NCBI RefSeq assembly: GCF_003626595.1
Contig: NZ_RBAK01000015.1
Location: 1 to 64,000 of the forward strand
Origin: Micromonospora endolithica
GTDB taxonomy: Bacteria > Actinomycetota > Actinomycetes > Mycobacteriales > Micromonosporaceae
DNA: 64,000 nucleotides
Direction of reading: 5' to 3'
Below are positions 50,876 to 59,334 of the stretch, piece after piece. The first letter of the stretch is position 1; each line of letters starts with the position of its first letter. The notes under the pieces are model-generated. The model was given only the letters and a program-made list of their open reading frames with translations. It searched no databases and had not been told where the DNA came from. The position numbers and the translations under genes are program-made.

Positions 50876-51043
50876 TCAGACCTTCGCCTTGCCCAGGATG
50901 CGGTTCACTGTTGTGCCGCACACCGGACACTTGCCCTTCGCCATGTTCATGCCGGTCTTCGAGACCTCGACGTGCCCCTCGAAGTCCCGCTTCTCCTTGC
51001 ACTTCACGCAGTAACCGTTGTAGGTCTGGGCCTGGTCGGCCAC
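50876..51043 (-). CDS. Small zinc-ribbon protein (DUF5679-like)
   Basis: 55 aa from a GTG at 51043 with GAGGAGGGCACC upstream. Two CxxC pairs (GYCVKCKEKRDFEG and KCPVCGTTVNRILG) define a compact zinc ribbon that covers the whole protein. This is a widespread actinobacterial small protein, which I recall as DUF5679; no function is established. It has its own terminator. The 511-bp region upstream contains no other gene. Confidence 0.88.
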   Translation of the reverse strand: MADQAQTYNGYCVKCKEKRDFEGHVEVSKTGMNMAKGKCPVCGTTVNRILGKAKV

Positions 51044-51554
51044 GGTGCCCTCCTCGTCTCGTCCGCCGGCGAACGCGTACCGGCGGTGCTCCCGGCGGCG
51101 GGCCACGGAGGGCGCCGGCGCTCGGTCTTTCGTCGCGGTCACCTTCATGACCGCTGGTCCGCGGACCCTACCCAGGTGCGGGCGGTTCCATGTCAGCTGT
51201 GCATCGCCACTGTGAGCAAGTCGACGTCGAGAGTGTGCACGCCGAATTAGGCCGAATAAGTCAGTTTGGCGGGGACACGCCGACCAAATGCCGGTCGAGG
51301 GGCCGATCGGGGCCCCGAATGACGGAAGCCGGGGTGATCACCTACCGTGGTCACCGACGTCGGTCCCGGCCCGCGGCCGCCGGCACTCGCTGTGACGAGC
51401 ACGTTGCGCCATGATCAGTCAAGAAATTTTCGGGACTCCTGGCGACCAATCAGTATTTTCCGGGCGCGTGTCATCGTGTTGACTCTTGCGGACCCCTGGT
51501 CAGTACGCATTAGCTTTCCCTCGTGACAGCTTCCCGAGGCTGCGCGGTCCGCTG
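51044..51554. other. 511-bp intergenic region between divergent genes
   Basis: No gene is supported. It contains a direct repeat GCCGAATTAG/GCCGAATAAG at about 51241-51260 and two AT-rich patches near 51420-51460. A candidate promoter for the YgjP-type gene has -35 TTGACT at 51479. The region is longer than needed for two promoters, and a small RNA cannot be excluded. Confidence 0.4.
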
Positions 51555-52085
51555 ATGGCAGCGGCGCGCAAGCCGGTCGTCGAGGTACGGCGCAGCCAGC
51601 GCCGGCGACGGACGGTGTCCGCCTACCGTGACGGTGAGCGCGTCGTCGTCCTCATCCCGGACCAGTTCTCCCAGACCGAGGAGAGCGAGTGGGTCGACCG
51701 GATGCTCGCCCGGCTCGCCGCCCGGGAGGGCCGTCTCGCCCGGTCCGACGCCGAACTGCTCGACCGCGCCGGCCGGCTGATCAAGCTCTACCTGTCCGAC
51801 TACGGCACCGAGGCCGTCCCGGCGAGCGTCCGGTGGGTCGGCAACCAGAACGGTCGGTGGGGATCGTGCACCCCGGCGGACCGGACGATCCGCATCTCGC
51901 ACCGGGTGCAGGACATGCCGGACTGGGTGATCGACTATGTCCTGCTGCACGAGCTGGCGCACCTGATCGTGCCGAGCCACAACACCCGCTTCTGGGCCCT
52001 GGTCGCCCGTTACCCCCGGTCCGAGCGCGCCCGCGGCTATCTGGAGGGCGTGGCCGCCGTCTCCGGCACCTCGCTCACCGACTGA
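51555..52085 (+). CDS. YgjP-type (DUF45) zinc metalloprotease
   Basis: 176 aa. The zinc motif HExxH is HELAH (YVLLHELAHLIVPSHNTRFW), with the third ligand histidine eight residues later, as in YgjP/WLM-like metallopeptidases. The NGRWGSCTPADRTIRISHR segment is also characteristic. It would act in the cytoplasm; substrates are unknown. An ATG at 51555 gives a start close to the family N-terminus (VEVRRSQRRRRTVSAY). In the mycobacterial version of this block a similar small metalloprotease gene lies nearby. Confidence 0.88.
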   Translation: MAAARKPVVEVRRSQRRRRTVSAYRDGERVVVLIPDQFSQTEESEWVDRMLARLAAREGRLARSDAELLDRAGRLIKLYLSDYGTEAVPASVRWVGNQNGRWGSCTPADRTIRISHRVQDMPDWVIDYVLLHELAHLIVPSHNTRFWALVARYPRSERARGYLEGVAAVSGTSLTD

Positions 52086-52089
52086 CCAC

Positions 52090-52197
52090 GCCCGCCCACG
52101 CCGCCCTCCGGCCGCCCACGCCGCCCTCCGGCCGCCCACGCCGCCCTCCGGCCGCCCACGCCGCCCTCCCGCCCACGCCGCCCTCCCGCCCACGCCG
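52090..52197. repeat. GC-rich minisatellite
   Basis: About four copies of a 20-bp unit (GCCGCCCACGCCGCCCTCCG) followed by degenerate 16-bp versions, directly after the YgjP-type gene. It is not a CRISPR array: there are no unique spacers. Confidence 0.8.
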
Positions 52198-52233
52198 TCG
52201 GCCGCCGCCTGCCCCTCCCGCTGCGGGGCAGGG

Positions 52234-52292
52234 CAGGCGTTAAGAAGGGGCCCTTTTACCACGCCAGGCGTTAATAGGGGGCCCTTCCTTAC
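52234..52292. repeat. Two tandem copies of the GGAAGGGCCCC...TTAAC element, reversed
   Basis: Copies at about 52234-52260 and 52264-52292 read GGCGTTAAGAAGGGGCCC and GGCGTTAATAGGGGGCCC, the reverse of the arrays at 4.2 and 48.1 kb. The second copy ends just before the -10 box of the next gene. Confidence 0.85.
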
Positions 52293-52296
52293 CGGC

Positions 52297-52302
52297 TAGG
52301 GT
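52297..52302 (+). promoter_or_regulatory. -10 box of the 52309 gene (leaderless)
   Basis: TAGGGT six bases before the ATG at 52309. Confidence 0.45.
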
Positions 52303-52308
52303 CGGGGG

Positions 52309-53010
52309 ATGGGCGGACGTGTGGTGGTGGCGTTGCTCGCTCCGGTGGCGTGGTCGCCGCCCGGTGTCGACCTGCGGGCCTGGCGGACCGCGCTCGCCGA
52401 GGACGTCGTCGACCTGCTCGCCACCCTCCAGCAGGTGGAGACCGCGGTGGCGGTCCTCCCGGGCGACCGGTGGCTGGCCGACGCGGTGGTCTGGCCGGGA
52501 ACGACCGTGTACGAGGTCGCCGAGGCGACCCCCAGTGCCGTCCTGGCTCTCTTCGACGCGCCGCACGCGCCCGACCGCCCGACGGTCCGGGCGGCGGACG
52601 CCGGAACCGGGGCCGCCGCCGAACCTACGGCGGGCGCCCGGCAGGTGTACGACCAGGTCGCCGTCATCGCCGGTGACGCCCCGGACGTGCCGGGCCTGAC
52701 CATCGGCAAGCTGCTCCGCCCGCTCACCACCCGGCCGGTGGCGGTCGCACCGGTCGAGGGGGACGGGTCAGGGTTGCTGGGGATCGCGGTGCGGCTGCCG
52801 GTACCGGCGTGGCTGCCGCCGGTCGATCTGGGCACCGCGCGGCCCGCCGCCCTCCGCGCCGCCGCGCCGAGCCCCGGCGACCTGGCGGTCACCCCGGCGT
52901 GGCGTCGGCTGCGCGGACCGGCCGACCTGGCCTGGCTGGACCCGGCGGTTCAGGGGTGGGAGGCGACCCGGGCCCTGCTCTCCGGTTCGGCTCACCGGGC
53001 GCAGTCATGA
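52309..53010 (+). CDS. Hypothetical protein, possibly a degenerate GT-A/DUF2064-like nucleotidyltransferase
   Basis: 233 aa, soluble. The order VVVALLAPVAW at the start, AVLPGDRWLADAV and VAVIAGDAPDVPGL in the middle, and PVEGDGSGLLGIAVRLP later resembles small glycosyltransferase-A-like proteins, where GDAPD corresponds to the metal-binding aspartates. The match is weak and from memory, so the function is left open. The Ala/Pro-rich C-terminal third is poorly conserved in appearance. It is convergent with the zinc protease gene. Confidence 0.65.
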   Translation: MGGRVVVALLAPVAWSPPGVDLRAWRTALAEDVVDLLATLQQVETAVAVLPGDRWLADAVVWPGTTVYEVAEATPSAVLALFDAPHAPDRPTVRAADAGTGAAAEPTAGARQVYDQVAVIAGDAPDVPGLTIGKLLRPLTTRPVAVAPVEGDGSGLLGIAVRLPVPAWLPPVDLGTARPAALRAAAPSPGDLAVTPAWRRLRGPADLAWLDPAVQGWEATRALLSGSAHRAQS

Positions 53011-53016
53011 TCCACT

Positions 53017-53074
53017 CGACTTCGCCGACGTCGGGCGGAAGAGTCGTGGGGACACCGCGACTTCGCCGACGTCG
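53017..53074. repeat. 17-bp direct repeat
   Basis: CGACTTCGCCGACGTCG occurs at 53017-53033 and again at 53058-53074, just after the 52309 gene. It looks like a remnant of another dispersed repeat. Confidence 0.7.
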
Positions 53075-53121
53075 TGTCGACCATGCGGACCGGACCCGGC
53101 CGGCGGCCGGCCGGTGACCGT

Positions 53122-53158
53122 CCGGTGCGGCGGACCGGATGCCGGCCCGCCGCACCGG
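53122..53158. terminator. Terminator between convergent genes
   Basis: CCGGTGCGGCGG (53122-53133) pairs with CCGCCGCACCGG (53147-53158), with inner CCGG/CCGG pairing. It lies 7 bp from the zinc protease stop. Confidence 0.75.
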
Positions 53159-53165
53159 GAGACGG

Positions 53166-54449
53166 TCAGGAGCGCTTCTCGTCGCCCTCGTCGTCCGGCG
53201 TGCCCGGGGCCTTCTCCTCGGGCCCACCGGGCGCGGTGAAGTCGAAGGTCTCCAGCTCGCCGAGATCGACCTCGGACCGGGCGAACGCCACCGGGTCGGC
53301 GAAGTCGTCGTCCGAGGGGAGCAGGTCCGGGTGACCCCACAGGTCGTCCCGCCCGGCGATGCCCCGGTGCTCGGTCAGCGCCGCCCAGAGGGCGGCGGCC
53401 TCACGCAGCCGGCGAGGTCGCAGCTCCAGGCCGACCAGGGCCGCGAAGGTCTGCTCGGCGGGGCCGCCGGCCGCGCGGCGACGGCGGAACGCCTCGCCGA
53501 GGCGTACGACGTTGGGCAGCCGGCCACCGGCGGCGCTGTCCACCACGTGGCAGACCCACCCCTCGACCAGCGCCAGCGCCGTCTCCAGCCGGGCCAGCGA
53601 CGCCTTCTGGGCCGGCGTGTCCTCCGGAGTGAAGATCCCCTCCAGGGCGATGGCCTGCATCGACTCCGGGTCGGTCGGGTCGACCCGGCCCATCGCCTCC
53701 TCGATCGCCTCCCGGTTGACCCGGATGCCGGAGGCGTACATCTCGACCGCGCTGAGCACGTGCCCGCGCAGCCACGGCACGTGCTGGAAGAGCCGCTGGT
53801 GGGCGGCCTCGCGCAGGGCAACGTAGAGGCGGACCTCGTCCTCCGGCAGCTCCAGGCCGTTGCCGTACTCCCGGATGTTGGCCGGGATCAGCGCGGCCGT
53901 GCCGGCCGGGCCGAGCGGCAGCCCGATGTCACCGGCCGAGAGCACCTCCGCGGCGAGCGAGCCGAGCGCCTGGCCGAGCTGACCGCCGAAGAGGGCGCCG
54001 CCCAGCGTGGCGACCATCGACTGCATCGGGCCGAGCTGGGCGCGCGCCTCCGGCGGCACCAGGTCACCCATCGCGCCGACCATCCGGCTGGCCACCGGGT
54101 CGCACAGCTTGCGCCACACGTCCAGGGTCCGATAGATCCACTCGTTGCGGTTCCAGGCCACCGAGGTCTGGATGCCCGAGGGCAGGGCCGAGGCCGGCTC
54201 CAGCCACAGGTCGGCGAGCCGCAACGCCTCCGCCACCGCGTTGCGCTCGAACGGTGAGACCGCCGGGTCGCCCGAGGCGGCGAGCTGGCTGGCGGCCACC
54301 TGGCGGGCCAGGTCCCAGTTGACCGGCCCGCTGCCCGGCGCGGAGAGCAGATGCTGCAACTGCGACATGAACTGCTGCATCTGCGCGGGATCGTTGGGAT
54401 CTGGTGGTTGCCCACCCGGAAGCGCGAAACCGAACGGAATATCAGGCAC
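53166..54449 (-). CDS. Zinc-dependent metalloprotease-like protein (DUF2342/zincin_2 family)
   Basis: 427 aa from a GTG at 54449. The family segments are clear: NWDLARQVAASQLAASGDPA, LGGALFGGQLGQALG, and RLYVALREAAHQRLFQHVPW. The last normally carries the zinc-binding helix; here it reads REAAH instead of a standard HExxH. An acidic, disordered tail ends the protein (GTPDDEGDEKRS). It is an actinobacterial family with no defined substrate, found beside the PDZ protease gene as Rv3195 is in M. tuberculosis. The TACCGT box seven bases upstream fits a leaderless start. Confidence 0.88.
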   Translation of the reverse strand: MPDIPFGFALPGGQPPDPNDPAQMQQFMSQLQHLLSAPGSGPVNWDLARQVAASQLAASGDPAVSPFERNAVAEALRLADLWLEPASALPSGIQTSVAWNRNEWIYRTLDVWRKLCDPVASRMVGAMGDLVPPEARAQLGPMQSMVATLGGALFGGQLGQALGSLAAEVLSAGDIGLPLGPAGTAALIPANIREYGNGLELPEDEVRLYVALREAAHQRLFQHVPWLRGHVLSAVEMYASGIRVNREAIEEAMGRVDPTDPESMQAIALEGIFTPEDTPAQKASLARLETALALVEGWVCHVVDSAAGGRLPNVVRLGEAFRRRRAAGGPAEQTFAALVGLELRPRRLREAAALWAALTEHRGIAGRDDLWGHPDLLPSDDDFADPVAFARSEVDLGELETFDFTAPGGPEEKAPGTPDDEGDEKRS

Positions 54450-54456
54450 GACGTCT

Positions 54457-54462
54457 ACGGTA
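54457..54462 (-). promoter_or_regulatory. -10 box of the zinc protease gene (leaderless)
   Basis: On the minus strand TACCGT lies seven bases before the GTG at 54449. Confidence 0.45.
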
Positions 54463-54550
54463 CGCGCGCCGCGCCCCAGGTAGCCGCCGCCGGCGTTCCG
54501 CTCACGGCGAAGTCGCCGGTTCGTCCGCCGGAGGCCCCCACCCCGGTCGG

Positions 54551-54556
54551 TACGCT
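54551..54556 (+). promoter_or_regulatory. -10 box of the PDZ protease gene (leaderless)
   Basis: TACGCT seven bases before the ATG at 54564; divergent from the zinc protease promoter about 90 bp away. Confidence 0.45.
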
Positions 54557-54563
54557 CTGCCGC

Positions 54564-55577
54564 ATGAGACGTCGCGGCCTGACCGTCCTGCTCGGTGCTC
54601 TGCTCACCGCCCTGCTCAGCATCGGCGTGCTCGCCGCACCCATCCCCTACGTGGTGCTCGGCCCCGGCCCGACCGTCAACACCCTGGGCACCGATGCCGG
54701 CAAGGAGGTCATCCAGGTGTCCGGCCGGGAGACCTCCACCTCGGCCGGGCAGCTGCGGCTGACCACGGTGGGGGTGCAGCCTGAGGTGAAGCTGCGGGCG
54801 GCGATCCAGGCCTGGTTCGCCGACGACGAGGCCGTCGTGCCCCGGGAGCTGGTGTATCCGCCGGGGGAGAGCCAGGAGCAGATCGAGGAGCGCAACGCCG
54901 AGGACTTCAAGGTGTCCCAGACCAGCGCGGAGACCGCCGCCCTCGCCGCGCTGGGCTTCCCGGTGCAGGTGGTGGTCAAGACGGTGGTCGCCGACGGGCC
55001 GGCGTCCGGCGTGCTGCGGCCCGGTGACGTGATCACCGCGGTGGACGGGCAACCGCTGCCGGCGGCCGCCCGCCTCACCGAGCTGATCCGGGAGAAGCCC
55101 GCCGGCACCACCTTCACCGTCGGCTACACCCGGTCGGGCACGGCGTCCACCGCCCGGATCACCAGCCGCGAGCAGGACGGCCGGCCCCGGATCGGGGTCG
55201 AGATCGACCAGCAGCAGCCGCACCCGTTCACCCTGAGCATCGACCTGGAGGACATCGGCGGGCCCAGCGCCGGGCTGATGTTCGCGCTCGGCATCGTCGA
55301 CAAGCTCACGCCGGCCGACCTGACCGGCGGGAAGGTCATCGCCGGCACCGGGACCATCGACGACACCGGCCAGGTCGGCCCGATCGGCGGCATCGCCCAG
55401 AAGCTGGTCGGTGCGAAGCGCGCCGGGGCGACCGCCTTCCTGGTGCCGGCGGACAACTGCGCCGAGGCCGTCCGGAACCCGCAGTCCGGCCTGCCGTTGC
55501 TCCGGGTGGCCACCCTGGACGACGCGCTGAGCGCGCTGGAGGCGCTGCGCGACGGTCGCCAGGCCCCCCGCTGCTGA
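54564..55577 (+). CDS. Membrane-anchored PDZ/Lon-like serine protease (YlbL family)
   Basis: 337 aa. An uncleaved N-terminal membrane anchor (GLTVLLGALLTALLSIGVL) is followed by a PDZ domain (VVVKTVVADGPASGVLRPGD) and a Lon-type catalytic domain. The Ser-Lys dyad is Ser in GGPSAGLMF and Lys in QKLVGAKRAG. The active domain should face outward. The Bacillus homologue trims membrane-associated proteins. The gene is divergent from the zinc protease and upstream of UPF0182, as in mycobacteria. Confidence 0.93.
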   Translation: MRRRGLTVLLGALLTALLSIGVLAAPIPYVVLGPGPTVNTLGTDAGKEVIQVSGRETSTSAGQLRLTTVGVQPEVKLRAAIQAWFADDEAVVPRELVYPPGESQEQIEERNAEDFKVSQTSAETAALAALGFPVQVVVKTVVADGPASGVLRPGDVITAVDGQPLPAAARLTELIREKPAGTTFTVGYTRSGTASTARITSREQDGRPRIGVEIDQQQPHPFTLSIDLEDIGGPSAGLMFALGIVDKLTPADLTGGKVIAGTGTIDDTGQVGPIGGIAQKLVGAKRAGATAFLVPADNCAEAVRNPQSGLPLLRVATLDDALSALEALRDGRQAPRC

Positions 55578-55669
55578 CCGCGGGGTGACCGTGCACCGAG
55601 GCACTCAGGAACACCCCGTACTCTGGGTGCCTGGTCGGAGCCGATCATATCGAGCGTGCGGAGCCAACA

Positions 55670-58600
55670 GTGGTCATGCGTAGCAGCAGCCCCCTGCCCA
55701 GGATGAGCCGGCGCGGACGCGTCACGATCGCTGTCCTGGTCGGGGTGTTCGTCCTCCTCACCCTGCTCGGATGGGGTGTGCAGGCCTGGACGGACTGGCT
55801 GTGGTTCGACGAGGTCCGTTACACCGAGGTGTTCACCGGCGTGCTCGTCACCCGACTGCTGCTGTTCCTCGCGATCGGCCTGGGCATGGCGGTGATCGTC
55901 GGCGGCAACCTCTGGTTGGCCCACCGGCTGCGGCCCCGGATGCGCCCGCACTCGCCGGAGCAGGCCACCCTGGAGCGGTACCGGATGCTCCTGGGCCCCC
56001 GGCTGGGCGCCTGGATCGCGCTGGTCGCCACCGTGGTCGGTCTCTTCGCCGGGCTCTCCGCACAGGGCCGGTGGAGCCAGTGGCTGCTGTTCCGCAACGG
56101 TGGCGACTTCGGTGTCGACGACCCGGAGTTCGGGATCGACGTCGGCTTCTACGTCTTCCAGCTGCCGTTCCTGCGCTATCTGCTGGGCGTCGGCTTCACC
56201 GCCATCGTGCTGGCCGTGATCGGCTCGCTCGCCGTGCACTACCTCTTCGGCGGTGTCCGGCTCCAGGGCGTCGGGGACCGGATGACCAACGCCGCCCGCG
56301 CCCACCTCAGCTCGCTGGTCGCCGTCTTCGTCCTGCTCAAGGCCGTCGCGTACGTGCTGGACCGGCGCGCGATGCTGCTGGAGTTCAACGACACCGCGAA
56401 CACCTACGGCGCCGGCTACTCGCAGGTCAACGCGCTGCTGCCGGCCAAGGAGATCCTGGCGTACATCTCGATCGTGGTGGCCATCGCGATCATCGTGTTC
56501 TCCAACGCGTGGATGCGGAACCTGGTCTGGCCGGGCATCTCGCTGGCCCTGCTCGGCGTGTCCGCGGTCGCCATCGGCGGCATCTACCCGTGGGCGGTGC
56601 AGAACTTCGAGGTCAAGCCCAGCGCCCGGGACAAGGAGGCGCCCTACATCCAGCGCAGCATCGACGCGACCCGGTCCGCCTTCGGGCTGACCATCGCCGA
56701 CACGGCGCCGTACGCGGCGAGCAACCTCACCCCACCGGCGACCCTGGCCACCGACACCAGCGTGGTGCCGAACGCCCGGCTGCTCGACCCGCAGCTGGTC
56801 TCCGAGACGTACACCCAGCTCCAGCAGGTCCGGGGCTTCTACGACTTCGGTCCCAAACTGGACATCGACCGCTACACCGTGGCCGACAAGACCCAGGACT
56901 ACGTGGTCGGCGTCCGGGAGATCAACTACGGCGAGCTGACCGCCCAGCAGAGCAACTGGATCAACCGGCACACCGTCTACACCCACGGCTACGGGCTGGT
57001 GGCGGCCCCGGCCAACCAGGTGGTCTGCGGTGGCCAGCCGTTCTTCGTCTCCGGGTACCTCGGTGGCGAGAAGTCGCAGGAGGCGTGCGCCTCGCCGACC
57101 GAGCAGATCCCGGCCAGCCAGCCGCGCATCTACTACGGCGAGCGGATGGAGGCCGACGACTACGCGATCGTCGGCAAGGCCGACGCGGCGGAGAACCCGT
57201 CCGAGTTCGACCGCCCGGTGGGTGAGGGCGAGAACGGCGCCGAGTCGTACTACACCTACACCGGCTCGGGCGGCGTCGAGATCGGCTCGTTCGGCCGCCG
57301 GCTGCTCTACGCGATCAAGCAGCAGGAGTCGAACTTCCTGCTCTCCGGCGCGATCAACGAGAACTCGAAGCTGCTGTACGTGCGTAATCCGCGCGAGCGG
57401 GTGGAGAAGGTCGCGCCGTTCCTGACCGTGGACGGCGACCCCTATCCGGCGGTCGTCGGGGGCCGGGTGCAGTGGATCGTGGACGGCTACACCACCGCCG
57501 CGACCTACCCGTACGCCGAGCGGATCAACCTGCAGACCGAGACCACCGACGAGCTGACCAACCAGGGCACCTTCCAGCTGGCCCGGGAGAACGTCAACTA
57601 CATCCGCAATTCGGTCAAGGCCACCGTCGACGCCTACGACGGGACGGTGAAGCTCTTCGAGTTCGACGACCAGGACCCGGTGCTCAAGGCGTGGAACAAG
57701 GCGTTCGGCGGTGACCTGGTCACCCCGAAGCGGGAGATCCCCGCCGAGCTGGCCGAGCACTTCCGCTACCCGGCCGACCTGTTCAAGGTGCAGCGCAACC
57801 TGCTCACCCGGTTCCACGTCACCGACCCCGGCGACTTCTACTCCGGCCAGGACTTCTGGGAGGTGCCGAACGTTCCGGACGCCCCGGACACCGGCCAGAA
57901 GCAGCCTCCTTACTACCTGTTCACCCAGTTCCCCGGCCAGAGTGAGCCGCGCTTCCAGCTCACCGCGGCGGTCACCCCGAACGGGCGGCAGAACCTCGCC
58001 GCGCTGATCTCCGGCTCGTACGTCGACGGGAAGCCGGAGCTGAAGGTCCTGGAACTGCCGGACCAGACCCGGGTCTCCGGTCCGGTGCAGGTGCACCAGC
58101 AGATGACCAACAACGCGACGATCCGTACCGAGCTGAACCTGCTCTCCTCCAACCAGGCGCAGGTCCAGTACGGCAACCTGCTGTCCCTGCCGTTCGGCAA
58201 CGGCATGCTCTACGTCGAGCCGGTCTACGTGAAGAGCAACCAGCAGAACGCGTACCCGCTGCTGCAGAAGGTGCTCCTGTCCTACGGCGACGGCGGCTCG
58301 TACGTGGTGCTCGCCAACAACCTGACCGAGGGCATCAAGCAGCTCGTCGAACAGGGCAAGAATGCCGGCGCGCCGGCCACGCCACCGCCGGCCGACGACA
58401 ACCCGCCGCCGCCGGGGCAGACCCCGTCGCCCACCCCCAGCGCTCCCGCCCCCACCGGGGAGCTGGCCCAGGCCGCCGACCGGGTCCAGGCCGCCATCGC
58501 GGAGGTCCGGGCCGCGCAGACCTCCGGCGACTTCGAACGGTACGGCCGGGCGCTCAAGGCCCTGGACGAGGCGATGGCCGCGTTTCAGGCCGCGCAGGGG

Positions 58601-58684
58601 ACCGCCCCCGCTCCCTCCGGCAGCGCCCGCCCACCCGCCTCCCCGGCGGCGAGCGGCAGCGCCGCACCGACACCGGGCGGCTGA
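55670..58684 (+). CDS. UPF0182 family large membrane protein
   Basis: 1004 aa from a GTG at 55670 with GGAG six bases upstream; an ATG at 55676 is also possible. Seven membrane spans in the first ~310 residues are followed by a large extracytoplasmic domain of ~580 residues. Family segments are WTDWLWFDEVRYTEVF, FQLPFLRYLLG and REINYGELTAQQSNWINRH. A Pro-rich linker and a C-terminal coiled helix (ELAQAADRVQAAIAEVRAAQ) end the protein. The family is conserved in actinobacteria and cyanobacteria with no known function. A TACTCT box at 55619-55624 may be its -10. Confidence 0.94.
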   Translation: MVMRSSSPLPRMSRRGRVTIAVLVGVFVLLTLLGWGVQAWTDWLWFDEVRYTEVFTGVLVTRLLLFLAIGLGMAVIVGGNLWLAHRLRPRMRPHSPEQATLERYRMLLGPRLGAWIALVATVVGLFAGLSAQGRWSQWLLFRNGGDFGVDDPEFGIDVGFYVFQLPFLRYLLGVGFTAIVLAVIGSLAVHYLFGGVRLQGVGDRMTNAARAHLSSLVAVFVLLKAVAYVLDRRAMLLEFNDTANTYGAGYSQVNALLPAKEILAYISIVVAIAIIVFSNAWMRNLVWPGISLALLGVSAVAIGGIYPWAVQNFEVKPSARDKEAPYIQRSIDATRSAFGLTIADTAPYAASNLTPPATLATDTSVVPNARLLDPQLVSETYTQLQQVRGFYDFGPKLDIDRYTVADKTQDYVVGVREINYGELTAQQSNWINRHTVYTHGYGLVAAPANQVVCGGQPFFVSGYLGGEKSQEACASPTEQIPASQPRIYYGERMEADDYAIVGKADAAENPSEFDRPVGEGENGAESYYTYTGSGGVEIGSFGRRLLYAIKQQESNFLLSGAINENSKLLYVRNPRERVEKVAPFLTVDGDPYPAVVGGRVQWIVDGYTTAATYPYAERINLQTETTDELTNQGTFQLARENVNYIRNSVKATVDAYDGTVKLFEFDDQDPVLKAWNKAFGGDLVTPKREIPAELAEHFRYPADLFKVQRNLLTRFHVTDPGDFYSGQDFWEVPNVPDAPDTGQKQPPYYLFTQFPGQSEPRFQLTAAVTPNGRQNLAALISGSYVDGKPELKVLELPDQTRVSGPVQVHQQMTNNATIRTELNLLSSNQAQVQYGNLLSLPFGNGMLYVEPVYVKSNQQNAYPLLQKVLLSYGDGGSYVVLANNLTEGIKQLVEQGKNAGAPATPPPADDNPPPPGQTPSPTPSAPAPTGELAQAADRVQAAIAEVRAAQTSGDFERYGRALKALDEAMAAFQAAQGTAPAPSGSARPPASPAASGSAAPTPGG

Positions 58685-58690
58685 TCCATC

Positions 58691-58733
58691 ACGACAGTGC
58701 CCCCGTACCGGACCGGTACGGGGGCACTGTCGT
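58691..58733 (+). terminator. Very long perfect hairpin after UPF0182
   Basis: ACGACAGTGCCCCCGTACCG and its reverse complement are separated by only a few bases, forming a stem of about 20 bp starting 7 nt after the stop codon. There is no T-run. Confidence 0.9.
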
Positions 58734-58824
58734 CTTCCGGACGTCCGGGGTGCAACCCACCGGCCGGCCGGCCCGTCCTTCCTCCGACAGAGCGAGCGAA
58801 CCCTGGGGGACACGCGGTGGGGAC

Positions 58825-59334
58825 ATGAGGGACACGACGAGCTTCGACGACTTCTACCGTGGCACCAGCCGACGGATGCTCCGGTACGGCTACGCGGTCG
58901 CCGGCGACTACACCGAGGCGCAGGACCTGGTGCAGGAGGCGTACGCCCGCGCCTGGCGGCAGTGGGGGCGACTGACCACCCACCCCGCGCCGGAGGCGTG
59001 GCTGCGGCTGGTGATCGCCCGCCTGGCCACCGACCGGTGGCGCCGGCTGACCGGGTGGCGGACCGCGCTCAGCCGGACCGGCCCGCCGGCGCCGGTGCCG
59101 CCGCCCGGTGAGGACACCGTGCTGCTGGTCGCCGCGCTGCGTCAACTACCGGCCAACCACCGGCAGGCACTTGCCCTGCACTACCTGTTCGACATGTCCG
59201 TGGAGGACATCGCCCGCGAGACCGGCACGGCGACCGGCACGGTCAAGTCCTGGCTCTCCCGGGGCCGGGCGCGACTCGCGGAACTCCTGCCCGACCTCAG
59301 GACCGAGCGACTGGAGGCCACCGATGTCGCGTGA
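58825..59334 (+). CDS. ECF sigma factor (SigE family)
   Basis: 169 aa. Region 2 is visible (FYRGTSRRMLRYGYAV, DYTEAQDLVQEAYARAWRQW), with region 4 at the end (LPANHRQALALHYLFDMSVE, TATGTVKSWLSRGRARL). No extra C-terminal domain is present. It is a SigE-family ECF factor as found in many copies in actinomycetes. The next gene, overlapping by 11 nt, encodes a one-span membrane protein that is its likely anti-sigma partner. The regulon is unknown. Confidence 0.93.
   Translation: MRDTTSFDDFYRGTSRRMLRYGYAVAGDYTEAQDLVQEAYARAWRQWGRLTTHPAPEAWLRLVIARLATDRWRRLTGWRTALSRTGPPAPVPPPGEDTVLLVAALRQLPANHRQALALHYLFDMSVEDIARETGTATGTVKSWLSRGRARLAELLPDLRTERLEATDVA

Noticed and set aside
52090..52197. CRISPR array
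   Set aside because: Direct repeats of 16-20 bp have no unique spacers and no cas genes are near; it is a minisatellite.
55124..58813. 1229-codon open frame on the minus strand
   Set aside because: Antisense to UPF0182 and the PDZ protease gene, which have clear family motifs.
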